Origin: an uncultured Bacteroidales bacterium
GTDB taxonomy: Bacteria > Bacteroidota > Bacteroidia > Bacteroidales > Paludibacteraceae
DNA: 64,000 bases
Direction: 5' to 3'
Assembly: GCA_903901975.1 (NCBI GenBank)
Contig: CAIUTB010000096.1
Span: forward strand, 41,460-105,459
Shown in pieces: positions 35,205 to 43,772 of this stretch (position 1 is the stretch's first letter; each line of letters starts with the position of its first letter). The notes beneath the pieces are model-generated. The model was not told the origin of the DNA, made no database searches, and saw only the letters and a program-made list of their open reading frames with translations. The position numbers and the translations under genes are program-made.

Positions 35205-36812
35205 CTATGAATGACAGCTATTGCAGTCTATACTTTTGAATTTATATTTTATATACGTACCTTTTTGATCGATGGTTTGTTTATGACATTCAATACATTT
35301 GACATCCCGATGAGCTCCTTCAAGTTTAAAACGTGAGGAAGTATGAACAAATTTTGAATCTTTCCAAGTAGTAAAACCGTGACATTTTAAACATTCTGTT
35401 TTAGAATTTTCAGCAAATTGACCAACATGATTATCTTTGTGACAACTTGAGCACTCTTTTGAAATACCTTCAAATTGTTGAACACGTACACCGATGCTGT
35501 TTTTCTTGAAATGGCAGGAAGCACATACTTGTTTAGCGTGAGTACCTTCAAGTTTAAAACCAGTCTTTTCGTGATCAAATGTCACCGACTTCCAACTAGT
35601 TACTGTATGACATAATGTACAATTTTCACTTGGCATAAATTTATCGTTTATGAATCCTTTATGAATATTTTTGTGACATTCCACACAATTGACTGGCATC
35701 TTTGCAAACTTCCAATCTTTTTGTTTACGGTGACATTCCATACAAGTAGTAGCCATGTGAGCGCCTTCCAATTTGAATTTCAACTTACTATGTCGTTCAA
35801 TTGTAAAGTTTGTCTCAGCAAAACTTTTGTTTGTATGGCAGTCATTACAATCCGGAGAAACTCCCTTTTTCGCAAATTCGCCTTTGTGATAATCTGCATG
35901 GCAGCTTGAACATTTGTCGTGTTTCAATGGATCAGTCATCGACTCAGTTTTGTGACACAATTTACAAGCAACAGTTTTATGCTTCCCAACCAGTTGGAAG
36001 CCTGTTTTGTCATGGTTAAATGAGCTAATATTCTTAATTGCATGAAATGATTCTTCACTATGACATTCTTTGCAATTACTTCCAAATTTGTTTTCGTGTT
36101 TATCTTTATGACAAGGTGTACAGCTTTCGAACTGGAGCCCTTTGAATCGTTGCGCTGGTTTAGCGTTGATAATTTCAGTTTTATGGCATTTCAGACAACT
36201 TACGTTTTTGTGTTTACCTAATATTGCAAATTTGGTTTTATTGTGATCAAATCCTACTACTTTCGGATTTTTAAACGAATTGAAATTGTGGCAGCTGGCA
36301 CAGTTTGCTGACAATTTTCCCTGATGAAAATCGGAGTGACAATTGAGGCAGGCACTGCTTAACCCCATGTAGGTAGAAGTTTTCTTTTTGAAATTTGGGT
36401 CTGAAACAAATTCTGCTTTATGACATGCTCTACAATCTTTCTTAGCATGAACACCTTTCAGTTCAAAACCCATATCGGTGTGGTTAAAACTTTTTTTATT
36501 GATTTTGATAAGTTGAAAATCGCGACCATGATGCTCATTGTGGCAAACTAAGCAATTTTTAGTACCTACTTCGACAGAAGCATGAAAACCTTTTTTGGAT
36601 GCAATACTCGCTTTTATCTCTTTGTGACATTCTAAACATTTATCGCGTAAAACTTTATTTCCGACTGAATGGCATTTTGTACAGTTTTCTACACCTTCCA
36701 GATTAGCATGTCCTTTGCTTAATTGTCCCGGCGAAAATTGAGCAAAGCTACTTATTACCGTTAAATAAGACAAAAGAAGTGTTAAGAGAAAAATCTTGAT
36801 TTTCATAAGCAA
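35205..36812 (-). CDS. Twenty-haem cytochrome c
   Basis: An exported 535-residue cytochrome with twenty CxxCH motifs that I counted directly, first CTKCH near residue 44 and last CNSCH at the end. The signal peptide is IFLLTLLLSYLTVISSFAQ. The protein is built from a repeated module: FxHxKTxFxLxGxH, then CxxCH, then CxxCHxDxHxGxF and another CxxCH; for example FDHNKTKFAILGKH, FNHDKTGFQLVGKH and FDHEKTGFKLEGTH. The conserved histidines in these modules are likely distal ligands. It is probably a periplasmic nanowire-like electron carrier. It starts 45 bases after the Fe-S/FAD gene. ATG at 36812 or 36806 are both possible. Confidence 0.92.
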   Translation of the reverse strand: MLMKIKIFLLTLLLSYLTVISSFAQFSPGQLSKGHANLEGVENCTKCHSVGNKVLRDKCLECHKEIKASIASKKGFHASVEVGTKNCLVCHNEHHGRDFQLIKINKKSFNHTDMGFELKGVHAKKDCRACHKAEFVSDPNFKKKTSTYMGLSSACLNCHSDFHQGKLSANCASCHNFNSFKNPKVVGFDHNKTKFAILGKHKNVSCLKCHKTEIINAKPAQRFKGLQFESCTPCHKDKHENKFGSNCKECHSEESFHAIKNISSFNHDKTGFQLVGKHKTVACKLCHKTESMTDPLKHDKCSSCHADYHKGEFAKKGVSPDCNDCHTNKSFAETNFTIERHSKLKFKLEGAHMATTCMECHRKQKDWKFAKMPVNCVECHKNIHKGFINDKFMPSENCTLCHTVTSWKSVTFDHEKTGFKLEGTHAKQVCASCHFKKNSIGVRVQQFEGISKECSSCHKDNHVGQFAENSKTECLKCHGFTTWKDSKFVHTSSRFKLEGAHRDVKCIECHKQTIDQKGTYIKYKFKSIDCNSCHS

Positions 36813-36857
36813 TTCAATATATTTAACAAAAAGAATATCAGCGGTTTTTTTATTTAA

Positions 36858-38192
36858 TCAATTGTGTTTTAATATAGCTTCACCGCGCTTCGTTGAAACT
36901 TCAATTCCTATATTTTTCAAAAATTGTGAAGGAAGTTCTCCTCCGGCAAAAATATAAACCATATCGTTCTCCCATTTCAATAGCTCGTCAGATTCATTCG
37001 CTTTAAACTCAACAAATCCTTGGTTGATAGAGACCACATTGGTATTGAAATGAATATCAATCAACCCGCTTTGCATTGCTGCATTTATTTTATCCGCATT
37101 TTTCTTTTTTATGCGGCTGAAAGCACTTTTTCTATACGAGAGAATTACCTTATTTCTATCTGCCAAAAGAAGAGCAGATTCTACAGCAGAATCCCCTCCA
37201 CCAACTACTAATATTTTTTTGTCACTAATAACTTCCGGTTCGAGCAATCGATATGCCACTTTTTCTGATTCTTCTCCGGGAACATTTAATTTCTTAGGTG
37301 TTCCACGGCGGCCGATTGCAAGCAAAACTTTTTTGGAAGTATATGTATCACCTAAACTTGTGGTTATGTGAAATATATTATCAACATTCTTTATTTCTTC
37401 AACTTTTGAATTTTCTCTAATTTCTATATTATGTTTCAATATAACAGAGTTCCATAAATCAAGCAATTCGCTCTTCGATGTCTCTCTCAGTTTCACTTTC
37501 CCATACAATGGCAAATCCATTGGTGAGGTCATAATCACTTTGCTTCGGGGAAAGGTTGAAATTGTACCTCCCAATGTTCCCTGTTCCAAGGTAAGAACAC
37601 TTAAATTAAGTTTCTTAGCAGCTAATGTTGCCGAAATTCCAGCTGGACCTGAACCTACAACTATCAAATCGTAAGTTGCCTTTGGGTCTTTTACAAATGA
37701 CTTTGCAATGTATTCAACAGCTTCAAATCCCTGAGTAACAGCATTCTTTATAAGCCCCATTCCACCCAATTCACCGGCAATAAAAATCCCTTTTACATTC
37801 GTCTCAAAATTAACACTCAAATGTGGAATATCTACACCTCTTTTTTCAGTTCCTATCCACAAAGATATTGCCTCTAAGGGACAAGCACGAAAACAGGCTC
37901 CATGGCCAATACAACGCGATGCATTGATGATAGTCGATTTTCCGTTACTTAGACCCAATATATCTTTTTCGGGGCAGGCATCTACACATGCACCACTCCC
38001 TATACATCTGTATGGATCAATTACCGGATATAATGAAACCGGTTCATGCAGACCATCTTCTTTAGCTTGAGAGATTTTGATATTTACAATTTTCGATTCT
38101 CGTCTCTGTTTCCAAATATAGATAACTAAAACTACTATAATAATTATTGCGGTGAAACCGTAAATTGCTATTTGTTCGATTTGTAGTTCCAT
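36858..38192 (-). CDS. Membrane-anchored ferredoxin-like / FAD-NAD(P) oxidoreductase
   Basis: A 444-residue fusion. One membrane anchor (residues about 8-27) precedes a two-motif Fe-S domain, CIGSGACVDACP and CIGHGACFRACP, and then a thioredoxin-reductase-like flavoprotein with FAD site VVGSGPAGISA and NAD(P) site VVGGGDSAVESAL. The redox CxxC of thioredoxin reductases is absent. In both Fe-S motifs the usual second cysteine is replaced (Ser, His); I recall the same CIGSG/CIGHG pattern in related bacterial proteins, so it is probably a family trait that gives unusual clusters. Its ATG overlaps the stop of the membrane cytochrome gene (TAATG), pointing to tight coupling. It likely feeds NAD(P)H electrons into the cytochrome chain or takes them from it. 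Confidence 0.85.
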   Translation of the reverse strand: MELQIEQIAIYGFTAIIIIVVLVIYIWKQRRESKIVNIKISQAKEDGLHEPVSLYPVIDPYRCIGSGACVDACPEKDILGLSNGKSTIINASRCIGHGACFRACPLEAISLWIGTEKRGVDIPHLSVNFETNVKGIFIAGELGGMGLIKNAVTQGFEAVEYIAKSFVKDPKATYDLIVVGSGPAGISATLAAKKLNLSVLTLEQGTLGGTISTFPRSKVIMTSPMDLPLYGKVKLRETSKSELLDLWNSVILKHNIEIRENSKVEEIKNVDNIFHITTSLGDTYTSKKVLLAIGRRGTPKKLNVPGEESEKVAYRLLEPEVISDKKILVVGGGDSAVESALLLADRNKVILSYRKSAFSRIKKKNADKINAAMQSGLIDIHFNTNVVSINQGFVEFKANESDELLKWENDMVYIFAGGELPSQFLKNIGIEVSTKRGEAILKHN

Positions 38193-39004
38193 TATTTAAA
38201 CAGAATCCATGAATAACCAAGATATAAAGCTAATGCAACATGGATAACCATGATTATCAGCATAATAATTGCAAATGGCAAATGCAAAACATGCCAATGA
38301 TTGAACAGTTTATGCATCATATCCAATCTTTCAATCCGTTTTTCAAGAATATTCTCTTTTCGGATAAGGTATCTTACTTTGCGAAACTCTTTATGAGGCA
38401 CTTTTGCTGCAATAAGTTTCATTCTTATTTCCGAAAATTTACTTGTTTTCACTTCTGAAAACCGAATACCATATTTTTCATAAAGTTCATCGTCAAGTTC
38501 AGATTTCAAATCCTGAATTTCACGAACACTTAATTCCCGACCCTCTATTGAACGTGGAATCTGAATGTATATAAAACGACCAATAACTCCACTTAAAAAT
38601 ACAATTACAAGACTCCATAACCCAATTGACACTACCCCACCAAATTTAAAAGTGGTATGAAACAAAACCATAATAAATCCAAGCGTACAAATGAAAATAT
38701 GCCATTCGAGCCAGTGTTTAAGTAATCCAACCCTTGCAAAAATCTTCATTCGTTTTCGGGCCATATATCCAAACAATCCAAAAACTATAAATAAAGTGCC
38801 AATTATTCCCAGCCCATGACCAATAAAACCCGTTGGTTTTAGTAAGTTGTAAAGCGGATGTTCTAATCTTAATGTTCCTTCAACTGGTAATTTATAATAC
38901 GAATACCCGAAATAAACCAAAGTGAGAAAAGTGAATAATATTATAACGTTATATAATACTAATGATATTTTGTGTGGAAATCCTTTCATTATCTTGTTTT
39001 TCAA
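38192..39004 (-). CDS. Membrane cytochrome b-like protein
   Basis: A 270-residue protein with about five membrane segments (near residues 14-36, 60-80, 100-120, 127-147 and 240-262) and a charged, helical cytoplasmic stretch between the last two. Histidines in GFIGHGLG, LKHWLEWHIF, VLFHTTF, FNHWHVLHLPF and MVIHVALAL are placed like haem b ligands. No exact family comes to mind; ferric reductase-like or b-type quinol-linked subunits are the nearest in shape. It is translationally coupled to the Fe-S/FAD protein downstream, so the two probably form one inner-membrane complex. Confidence 0.75.
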   Translation of the reverse strand: MKNKIMKGFPHKISLVLYNVIILFTFLTLVYFGYSYYKLPVEGTLRLEHPLYNLLKPTGFIGHGLGIIGTLFIVFGLFGYMARKRMKIFARVGLLKHWLEWHIFICTLGFIMVLFHTTFKFGGVVSIGLWSLVIVFLSGVIGRFIYIQIPRSIEGRELSVREIQDLKSELDDELYEKYGIRFSEVKTSKFSEIRMKLIAAKVPHKEFRKVRYLIRKENILEKRIERLDMMHKLFNHWHVLHLPFAIIMLIIMVIHVALALYLGYSWILFK

Positions 39005-39071
39005 TAATTTATAAATTTGTTTCAGTTCTAATTTTAGTACTAAAACTTGAAAGAATTATCACTTTCCAAAA

Positions 39072-39102
39072 CAAAAATAATGAATTTTGTAATAATTACA
39101 AT
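39072..39102 (-). promoter_or_regulatory. Probable promoter of the cytochrome operon
   Basis: Minus strand: ATTG (39102-39099), 19 bases, TATTTTTG (39079-39072), about 68 bases before the membrane cytochrome gene. If real, the operon from 39004 to 33540 is expressed separately from ccsBA. Confidence 0.5.
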
Positions 39103-39178
39103 CAAAACACCCATTAACTATCTTAATATGGAAACATTCTAAAAAGAAGAAGTGTCCAATTTAGGTTAATCCGAACTA

Positions 39179-42100
39179 CTATTTAAGAATATTTTTCTCG
39201 GAATAAAATGCTAAAAGTATTAATGAAATTATGGAAATAATGATAATATAAGCAATAACAGGAATTGGAGGAGGTGATCCCTGACCATATGAATGCATCC
39301 CTGACAGATAATAGTTAACGCCGAGGAAGGTCATGATAACACTGCTGAAACCAAGAACTGAAACGGTATTAAAAATCAGAAGATTATTGGTTTTTGGAAT
39401 TTTTCGCAAATGCAGAATGGCTGAATATAACAAAACGCTAACTAATGCCCAGGTTTCCTTAGAATCCCAACCCCAGTACCGACCCCAGGATTCGTTTGCC
39501 CAGACTCCACCCAGAAATGTACCTACAGTGAGCATAAACAATCCGATAGTCAGTGCCAGCTCAATAATATAACTGAATTCTTGTATGTTATCATTCAGTT
39601 TCAATGCGTTCTTTTTATTACGTAAAATCATCAGACACAGATTGAACATGGCCAGTAAGGCAGCCATGGCAAAAAATCCATAACTTGAAGTGATAACTGC
39701 CACATGGATAACCAACCAATATGATTTTAGTACCGGAACTAAATTGGTAATTTCAGGATTCATCCAACTCATTCCGGCAACTGATAAGGCAATAGCAGCC
39801 AACAATGATGTAATAGCCAAAGTAATAGGTGATCGCTGGGCAAAAACTAATCCCGACAGTGCAGTTCCCCAGCCTACAAAAATCATAGCTTCGTATCCGT
39901 TACTCCAGGGTGCATGACCTGAAATATACCAACGCAATGCTAATCCAGCTGTATATATGCTAAACATTAATCCCAGCGGAAATATACTTTTATCCAGCAA
40001 TTTATCAATTTTTGCATTGAATTTCAAGATATTGAAAAGATGCAACACTATTAGAATAATACCAATTAGTGCATACAAAATAGCCAGTGTAAGAAAAATA
40101 CTCAGATTATTGTACATCACTTCCATTTTCACTCTAGTTTTGCTTGGGAGTTGCATGCCACCATTGAGTAGCTGATAATTTTTCAGACAAAGCAAGGCAC
40201 TGTTGGCGTTGCTCCAGTTGTCAGTTTCGTAGCCTTCCTGAACTGTTGAAAGATAGGCACTGAGCATTTTCTCCGGTTCATTAGCTCCGGTGGAAGTCAT
40301 TGCGGTAGCCATACTGCCCATCATTCCAGCAGGTACACTATTCATATTATCAACCGGGGATGGAACTGTAGAATCAGTACTCATAGCACTACTCATCGAT
40401 TCATCAATCTTTCCGGCTTTCCCTGTTTTACCTGTTACCGGACATTTATCGCCCGAACTGCCTGGCATGGGTTGGCTCATATTATTGCTTTCAGCAGGTT
40501 TATCGGTCTTGCCGGTTTTACCACTCTGAGGACAAACTGCTCCAGCACTTAAATTATCCATATTTGGTTCGGGACTAGCTTTGGAGCTAAAATTGATTAC
40601 AGCTGTCCATTTTTCGCTATCATGCCCTGCAACAGGAAAAATATTAAGCAAGTTTCCGTTGAAAATACTGTTCAGAATGTTTAATCGTTCATCCACATTA
40701 ATCAGTTCCTTTTCATACTGATTTCGTTGGGATGGATCTTTTTGATAAATTGTATTTACTTTTTCGGCCAATTTGTAGGTTCCACCATGCTTCAGGTCAA
40801 CCAATTGACTGAATGATACATAATCGTTTACTGATCCAAGTTCCTTAGCCAATCCCTCATGTGCCACCTTTATAATCGGTTCATTTTGCCAATGCGACGG
40901 ATTAACCGACATACTGATAAAGACTTCGAGTGCAGATTCACCCTTATAGCTTGTTTTCTTGCTGATTTTACGAATAAGGTCAGAAGCATAAGTACTAATT
41001 GGTTCTATACGTCCCTGTGCTTCGTCCTGAATAAGCAGGCTGCTCAGCGCAGTAAAATGTTCTTTCTTAGTACTATTATTATCTAGCGCAAACATCGAAG
41101 CAGAAATTAACAGCATTACAACAAGTAATAGCGATTTAGCTGCTTTTCGTGTATCCTGTATATTTTTGCTCAAGCGGATTACTGTATGAAAGCGGCTATT
41201 TTTATTAAATAAGGTCAGAATCATGCCAATCAGCATAAAGAAATAACCCACGTAAGTCAATAGTGTTCCCCAATAATCGTGGTTTACTGACAGAATAGTA
41301 CCTTTTTCATCCTGATCGTAGGATGACTGGAAGAAACGATAGCCACGATAATTCAGAATATTATTCATATAAATACGGAAAGGCTTTATCATTTTCATTT
41401 CGGGGTCATTCACTGTAATTTCACTGGCATAAGATGATGGACTGTTTGAACCAGGATAACGGTCGAGTTGGAATTCGCGTAATGTAATGCTGAATGGCAG
41501 TTTCTGAGGCAGATTTCCGTAACTTATGCTCACTTTCACATCATTTATCAGGCAAGTACCCGGTTCCGATGCGTCTGTCTCCGAAGTCATTACATTGATA
41601 TGCCGGGAGGTATTTCCTTCGCTTACATTGAAAACTATGGCAGTTTTTCCTTTCATCATCACTCCCATTTTGTTCGACTCCGGATTATATTGAGTCAGAC
41701 TCTTTTTGGCGTGTTGATAGTACTTTTTCAATACAAAAACCACCTGATTGGTTTTGAAAATTGTTTTTTCCTGTACAGGAAGAAGTGTTCCGGGTGCGAT
41801 AGTGCTTTCGCCGGTTTCCATCATTCCCATGCGTGCTAAAGGAGCATTACTTTTCATAAACAGATTATCGCCATCGATGCTGAAATTTATATCCGCTTTT
41901 CCTATAGTATCTCCAAATGCGAAACGCTCTCCACCATATTCATTACTTTCGCCGGCCATTAGTGTCAGTTCCACGCCCTGACTATTTTGATTCATAACGA
42001 ACAAATCGAAAGCAGGCTCGCCTTTGGGGTCTTCCTCGATTGTTTCAATGGCATTTGGCATTAAAAGCACATTCTGAACACTAATAGTTTTTTCGCCAAG

Positions 42101-42562
42101 ATTTATTGTTTTCGAAAAATCTTTCGATTCGGTTTCGGAAAACCTGAAATCGGTGGTACTTTCTTCTTTCTGACCTTTGTATTCAGCCATTATCTTCACC
42201 GAACTTTTTTCAGAAGTGATTTCGTTGCTTGTTTCACCCTGCCGAAGGTGCATTATTCCTTCCGAACCAAAATAACGGGTAATTCCAGCACCGATTAGGA
42301 TGACGATAAATGACAAGTGAAATAACAATACACTGAATTTCTTTTTATTCGTCATTTTGAAACGCATCACACTGCCTATCAGATTCACAATTAGCAATGA
42401 TAGCAGTAATTCGAACCATTTGGCATTATAAACAAATTCATGGGCATAAGGTGTTCCGGAACTGTTTTCAGCAAAGGTGGCATACCCGATAGCTACGCCG
42501 AAAATAAGTAAAAGTATCACCGAAGTGACCATTGAGAAGAGAATATCAGTTAGTTTTTTCAT
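39179..42562 (-). CDS. Fused cytochrome c synthase CcsBA (ResB-CcsA)
   Basis: A 1127-residue fusion of the system II cytochrome c biogenesis proteins, as usual in Bacteroidetes; it carries haem across the inner membrane and attaches it to CxxCH motifs. The ResB-like part has segments near the N-terminus (SVILLLIFGVAIGYATF, WFELLLSLLIVNLIGSVM) and a large periplasmic section. A middle soluble region ends with an unusual low-complexity insert (about residues 665-760) bearing CPQSGKTGK at 677 and CPVTGKTGK at 707. The CcsA part has the WWD signature WGRYWGWDSKETW near residue 1025 and the histidines expected around it. It is next to genes for 20- and 12-haem cytochromes, which explains the need for it. 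Confidence 0.94.
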   Translation of the reverse strand: MKKLTDILFSMVTSVILLLIFGVAIGYATFAENSSGTPYAHEFVYNAKWFELLLSLLIVNLIGSVMRFKMTNKKKFSVLLFHLSFIVILIGAGITRYFGSEGIMHLRQGETSNEITSEKSSVKIMAEYKGQKEESTTDFRFSETESKDFSKTINLGEKTISVQNVLLMPNAIETIEEDPKGEPAFDLFVMNQNSQGVELTLMAGESNEYGGERFAFGDTIGKADINFSIDGDNLFMKSNAPLARMGMMETGESTIAPGTLLPVQEKTIFKTNQVVFVLKKYYQHAKKSLTQYNPESNKMGVMMKGKTAIVFNVSEGNTSRHINVMTSETDASEPGTCLINDVKVSISYGNLPQKLPFSITLREFQLDRYPGSNSPSSYASEITVNDPEMKMIKPFRIYMNNILNYRGYRFFQSSYDQDEKGTILSVNHDYWGTLLTYVGYFFMLIGMILTLFNKNSRFHTVIRLSKNIQDTRKAAKSLLLVVMLLISASMFALDNNSTKKEHFTALSSLLIQDEAQGRIEPISTYASDLIRKISKKTSYKGESALEVFISMSVNPSHWQNEPIIKVAHEGLAKELGSVNDYVSFSQLVDLKHGGTYKLAEKVNTIYQKDPSQRNQYEKELINVDERLNILNSIFNGNLLNIFPVAGHDSEKWTAVINFSSKASPEPNMDNLSAGAVCPQSGKTGKTDKPAESNNMSQPMPGSSGDKCPVTGKTGKAGKIDESMSSAMSTDSTVPSPVDNMNSVPAGMMGSMATAMTSTGANEPEKMLSAYLSTVQEGYETDNWSNANSALLCLKNYQLLNGGMQLPSKTRVKMEVMYNNLSIFLTLAILYALIGIILIVLHLFNILKFNAKIDKLLDKSIFPLGLMFSIYTAGLALRWYISGHAPWSNGYEAMIFVGWGTALSGLVFAQRSPITLAITSLLAAIALSVAGMSWMNPEITNLVPVLKSYWLVIHVAVITSSYGFFAMAALLAMFNLCLMILRNKKNALKLNDNIQEFSYIIELALTIGLFMLTVGTFLGGVWANESWGRYWGWDSKETWALVSVLLYSAILHLRKIPKTNNLLIFNTVSVLGFSSVIMTFLGVNYYLSGMHSYGQGSPPPIPVIAYIIIISIISLILLAFYSEKNILK

Positions 42563-42579
42563 TATTTAGTTTGTTATTG

Positions 42580-42587
42580 CAAAATTA
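42580..42587 (-). promoter_or_regulatory. -7 box of ccsBA
   Basis: The minus strand reads TAATTTTG, 17 bases before the start codon at 42562. No TTTG at the -33 position; activation by a bound factor may replace it (see the twin sites just upstream). Confidence 0.45.
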
Positions 42588-42598
42588 GGTGCTTGTTT

Positions 42599-42627
42599 TA
42601 CGTATTACTATAATTTTCGTACGTATT
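42599..42627. promoter_or_regulatory. Twin TACGTATT sites upstream of ccsBA
   Basis: TACGTATT occurs at 42599-42606 and 42620-42627, exactly 21 bases apart, i.e. two turns of the helix. They lie just upstream of the -7 box and could be an activator or repressor operator. The protein is unknown. Confidence 0.35.
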
Positions 42628-42831
42628 TTAGATATTTTTATTCGGATTGATAAAAAAAGTATTATTTATTGATCGTTTTTTAAGCATTTTATAATTATTA
42701 AGTCGCAAAGATATTTTAATTTTCGAATTATTTATCTATCAAAAATGTTATTTATTGCCATTTATACCCGATTAATGAACCTGTAAGTGAAAAAAGTGTT
42801 TTATATTTGTTCAATATTAAAATTACACACA

Positions 42832-43758
42832 ATGAAACATACCATTTTAGGAGCAGGCGGGTCGATTGGGAATGCCCTCACGGACCAACTTTTGAAATCG
42901 AATGAATCAGTTAGATTAGTTTCGAGAAGTGCTTATTCCATTTCAGGTGCAGAGTCATTCAAAGCGGACATAAGTTCGTATGAGCAAACTCTCGAAAGCA
43001 TACAAGGATCAGATATTGTTTATCTTTGTGCAGGGTTGGCTTATGACCGCAAAGTGTGGGCTGAACTGTGGCCGAAAATTATGCAGAATGCCATTGATTC
43101 CTGCAAAGCAAAGAGTGCCAAGCTTATTTTCTTCGACAATGTATACATGTATGGCAAAGTGGAAGGAAAAATGACCGAATACACGCCTTACAACCCCTGC
43201 AGTTCCAAGGGTGAAATTCGCGCCAAAATTGCAACTTTGCTTGAGGATGAGATAAAACACAATAACATTCAGGCGTTAATTGCCCGTGCTGCTGATTTGT
43301 ATGGACCCTATATCACCCAAAACAGTATGCCCTATTTTATGGTGATTGAAAAATTACTGAATGGAAAAAGTCCTCAGTGTCTAATAACCGACAAGACATT
43401 TCATTCGTTTAGCTATACGCTCGATTGTGCCAAAGGCCTTGACTTGCTTTGGAAAGATGATAACAATTATCAGCAAATCTGGCATTTACCAACTAGTAAT
43501 CCGGGTATAACCGGAAAGAAATTTATTGAAATTGCGGCTAATGAGTTGGGGATTGACCCTAAATACTCTGTTCTCAAAAAATGGATGATTCAACTAGCAG
43601 GTTTGTTTGATAAAACCATTTATGAAACCAATGAAATGGCTTACCAGATTGAAAACGACTATTATTTCGATTCTTCCAAATTCAATGATACTTTCAGTTT
43701 TGTACCAACATCGTATGAACAGGGTATTAAAGAAACGATAGCGTTTTACAAGAAATAA
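42832..43758 (+). CDS. NAD-dependent epimerase/dehydratase family protein
   Basis: A 308-residue Rossmann-fold protein of the extended short-chain dehydrogenase type. The nucleotide-binding GAGGSIG lies at residues 7-13, and RAADLYGPY and the C-terminal sugar-epimerase region are recognisable. The usual YxxxK catalytic pair is not obvious: NVYMYG is followed by a conserved-looking SSKGEIRAK instead, so it may be a non-catalytic or divergent member. I chose the ATG at 42832; a GTG at 42787 would add fifteen residues but overlaps a TATATTTG promoter-like box (42802-42809). It is followed after 14 bases by the Nramp gene, suggesting co-transcription. Confidence 0.82.
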   Translation: MKHTILGAGGSIGNALTDQLLKSNESVRLVSRSAYSISGAESFKADISSYEQTLESIQGSDIVYLCAGLAYDRKVWAELWPKIMQNAIDSCKAKSAKLIFFDNVYMYGKVEGKMTEYTPYNPCSSKGEIRAKIATLLEDEIKHNNIQALIARAADLYGPYITQNSMPYFMVIEKLLNGKSPQCLITDKTFHSFSYTLDCAKGLDLLWKDDNNYQQIWHLPTSNPGITGKKFIEIAANELGIDPKYSVLKKWMIQLAGLFDKTIYETNEMAYQIENDYYFDSSKFNDTFSFVPTSYEQGIKETIAFYKK

Positions 43759-43772
43759 ATTAACTAACACAA

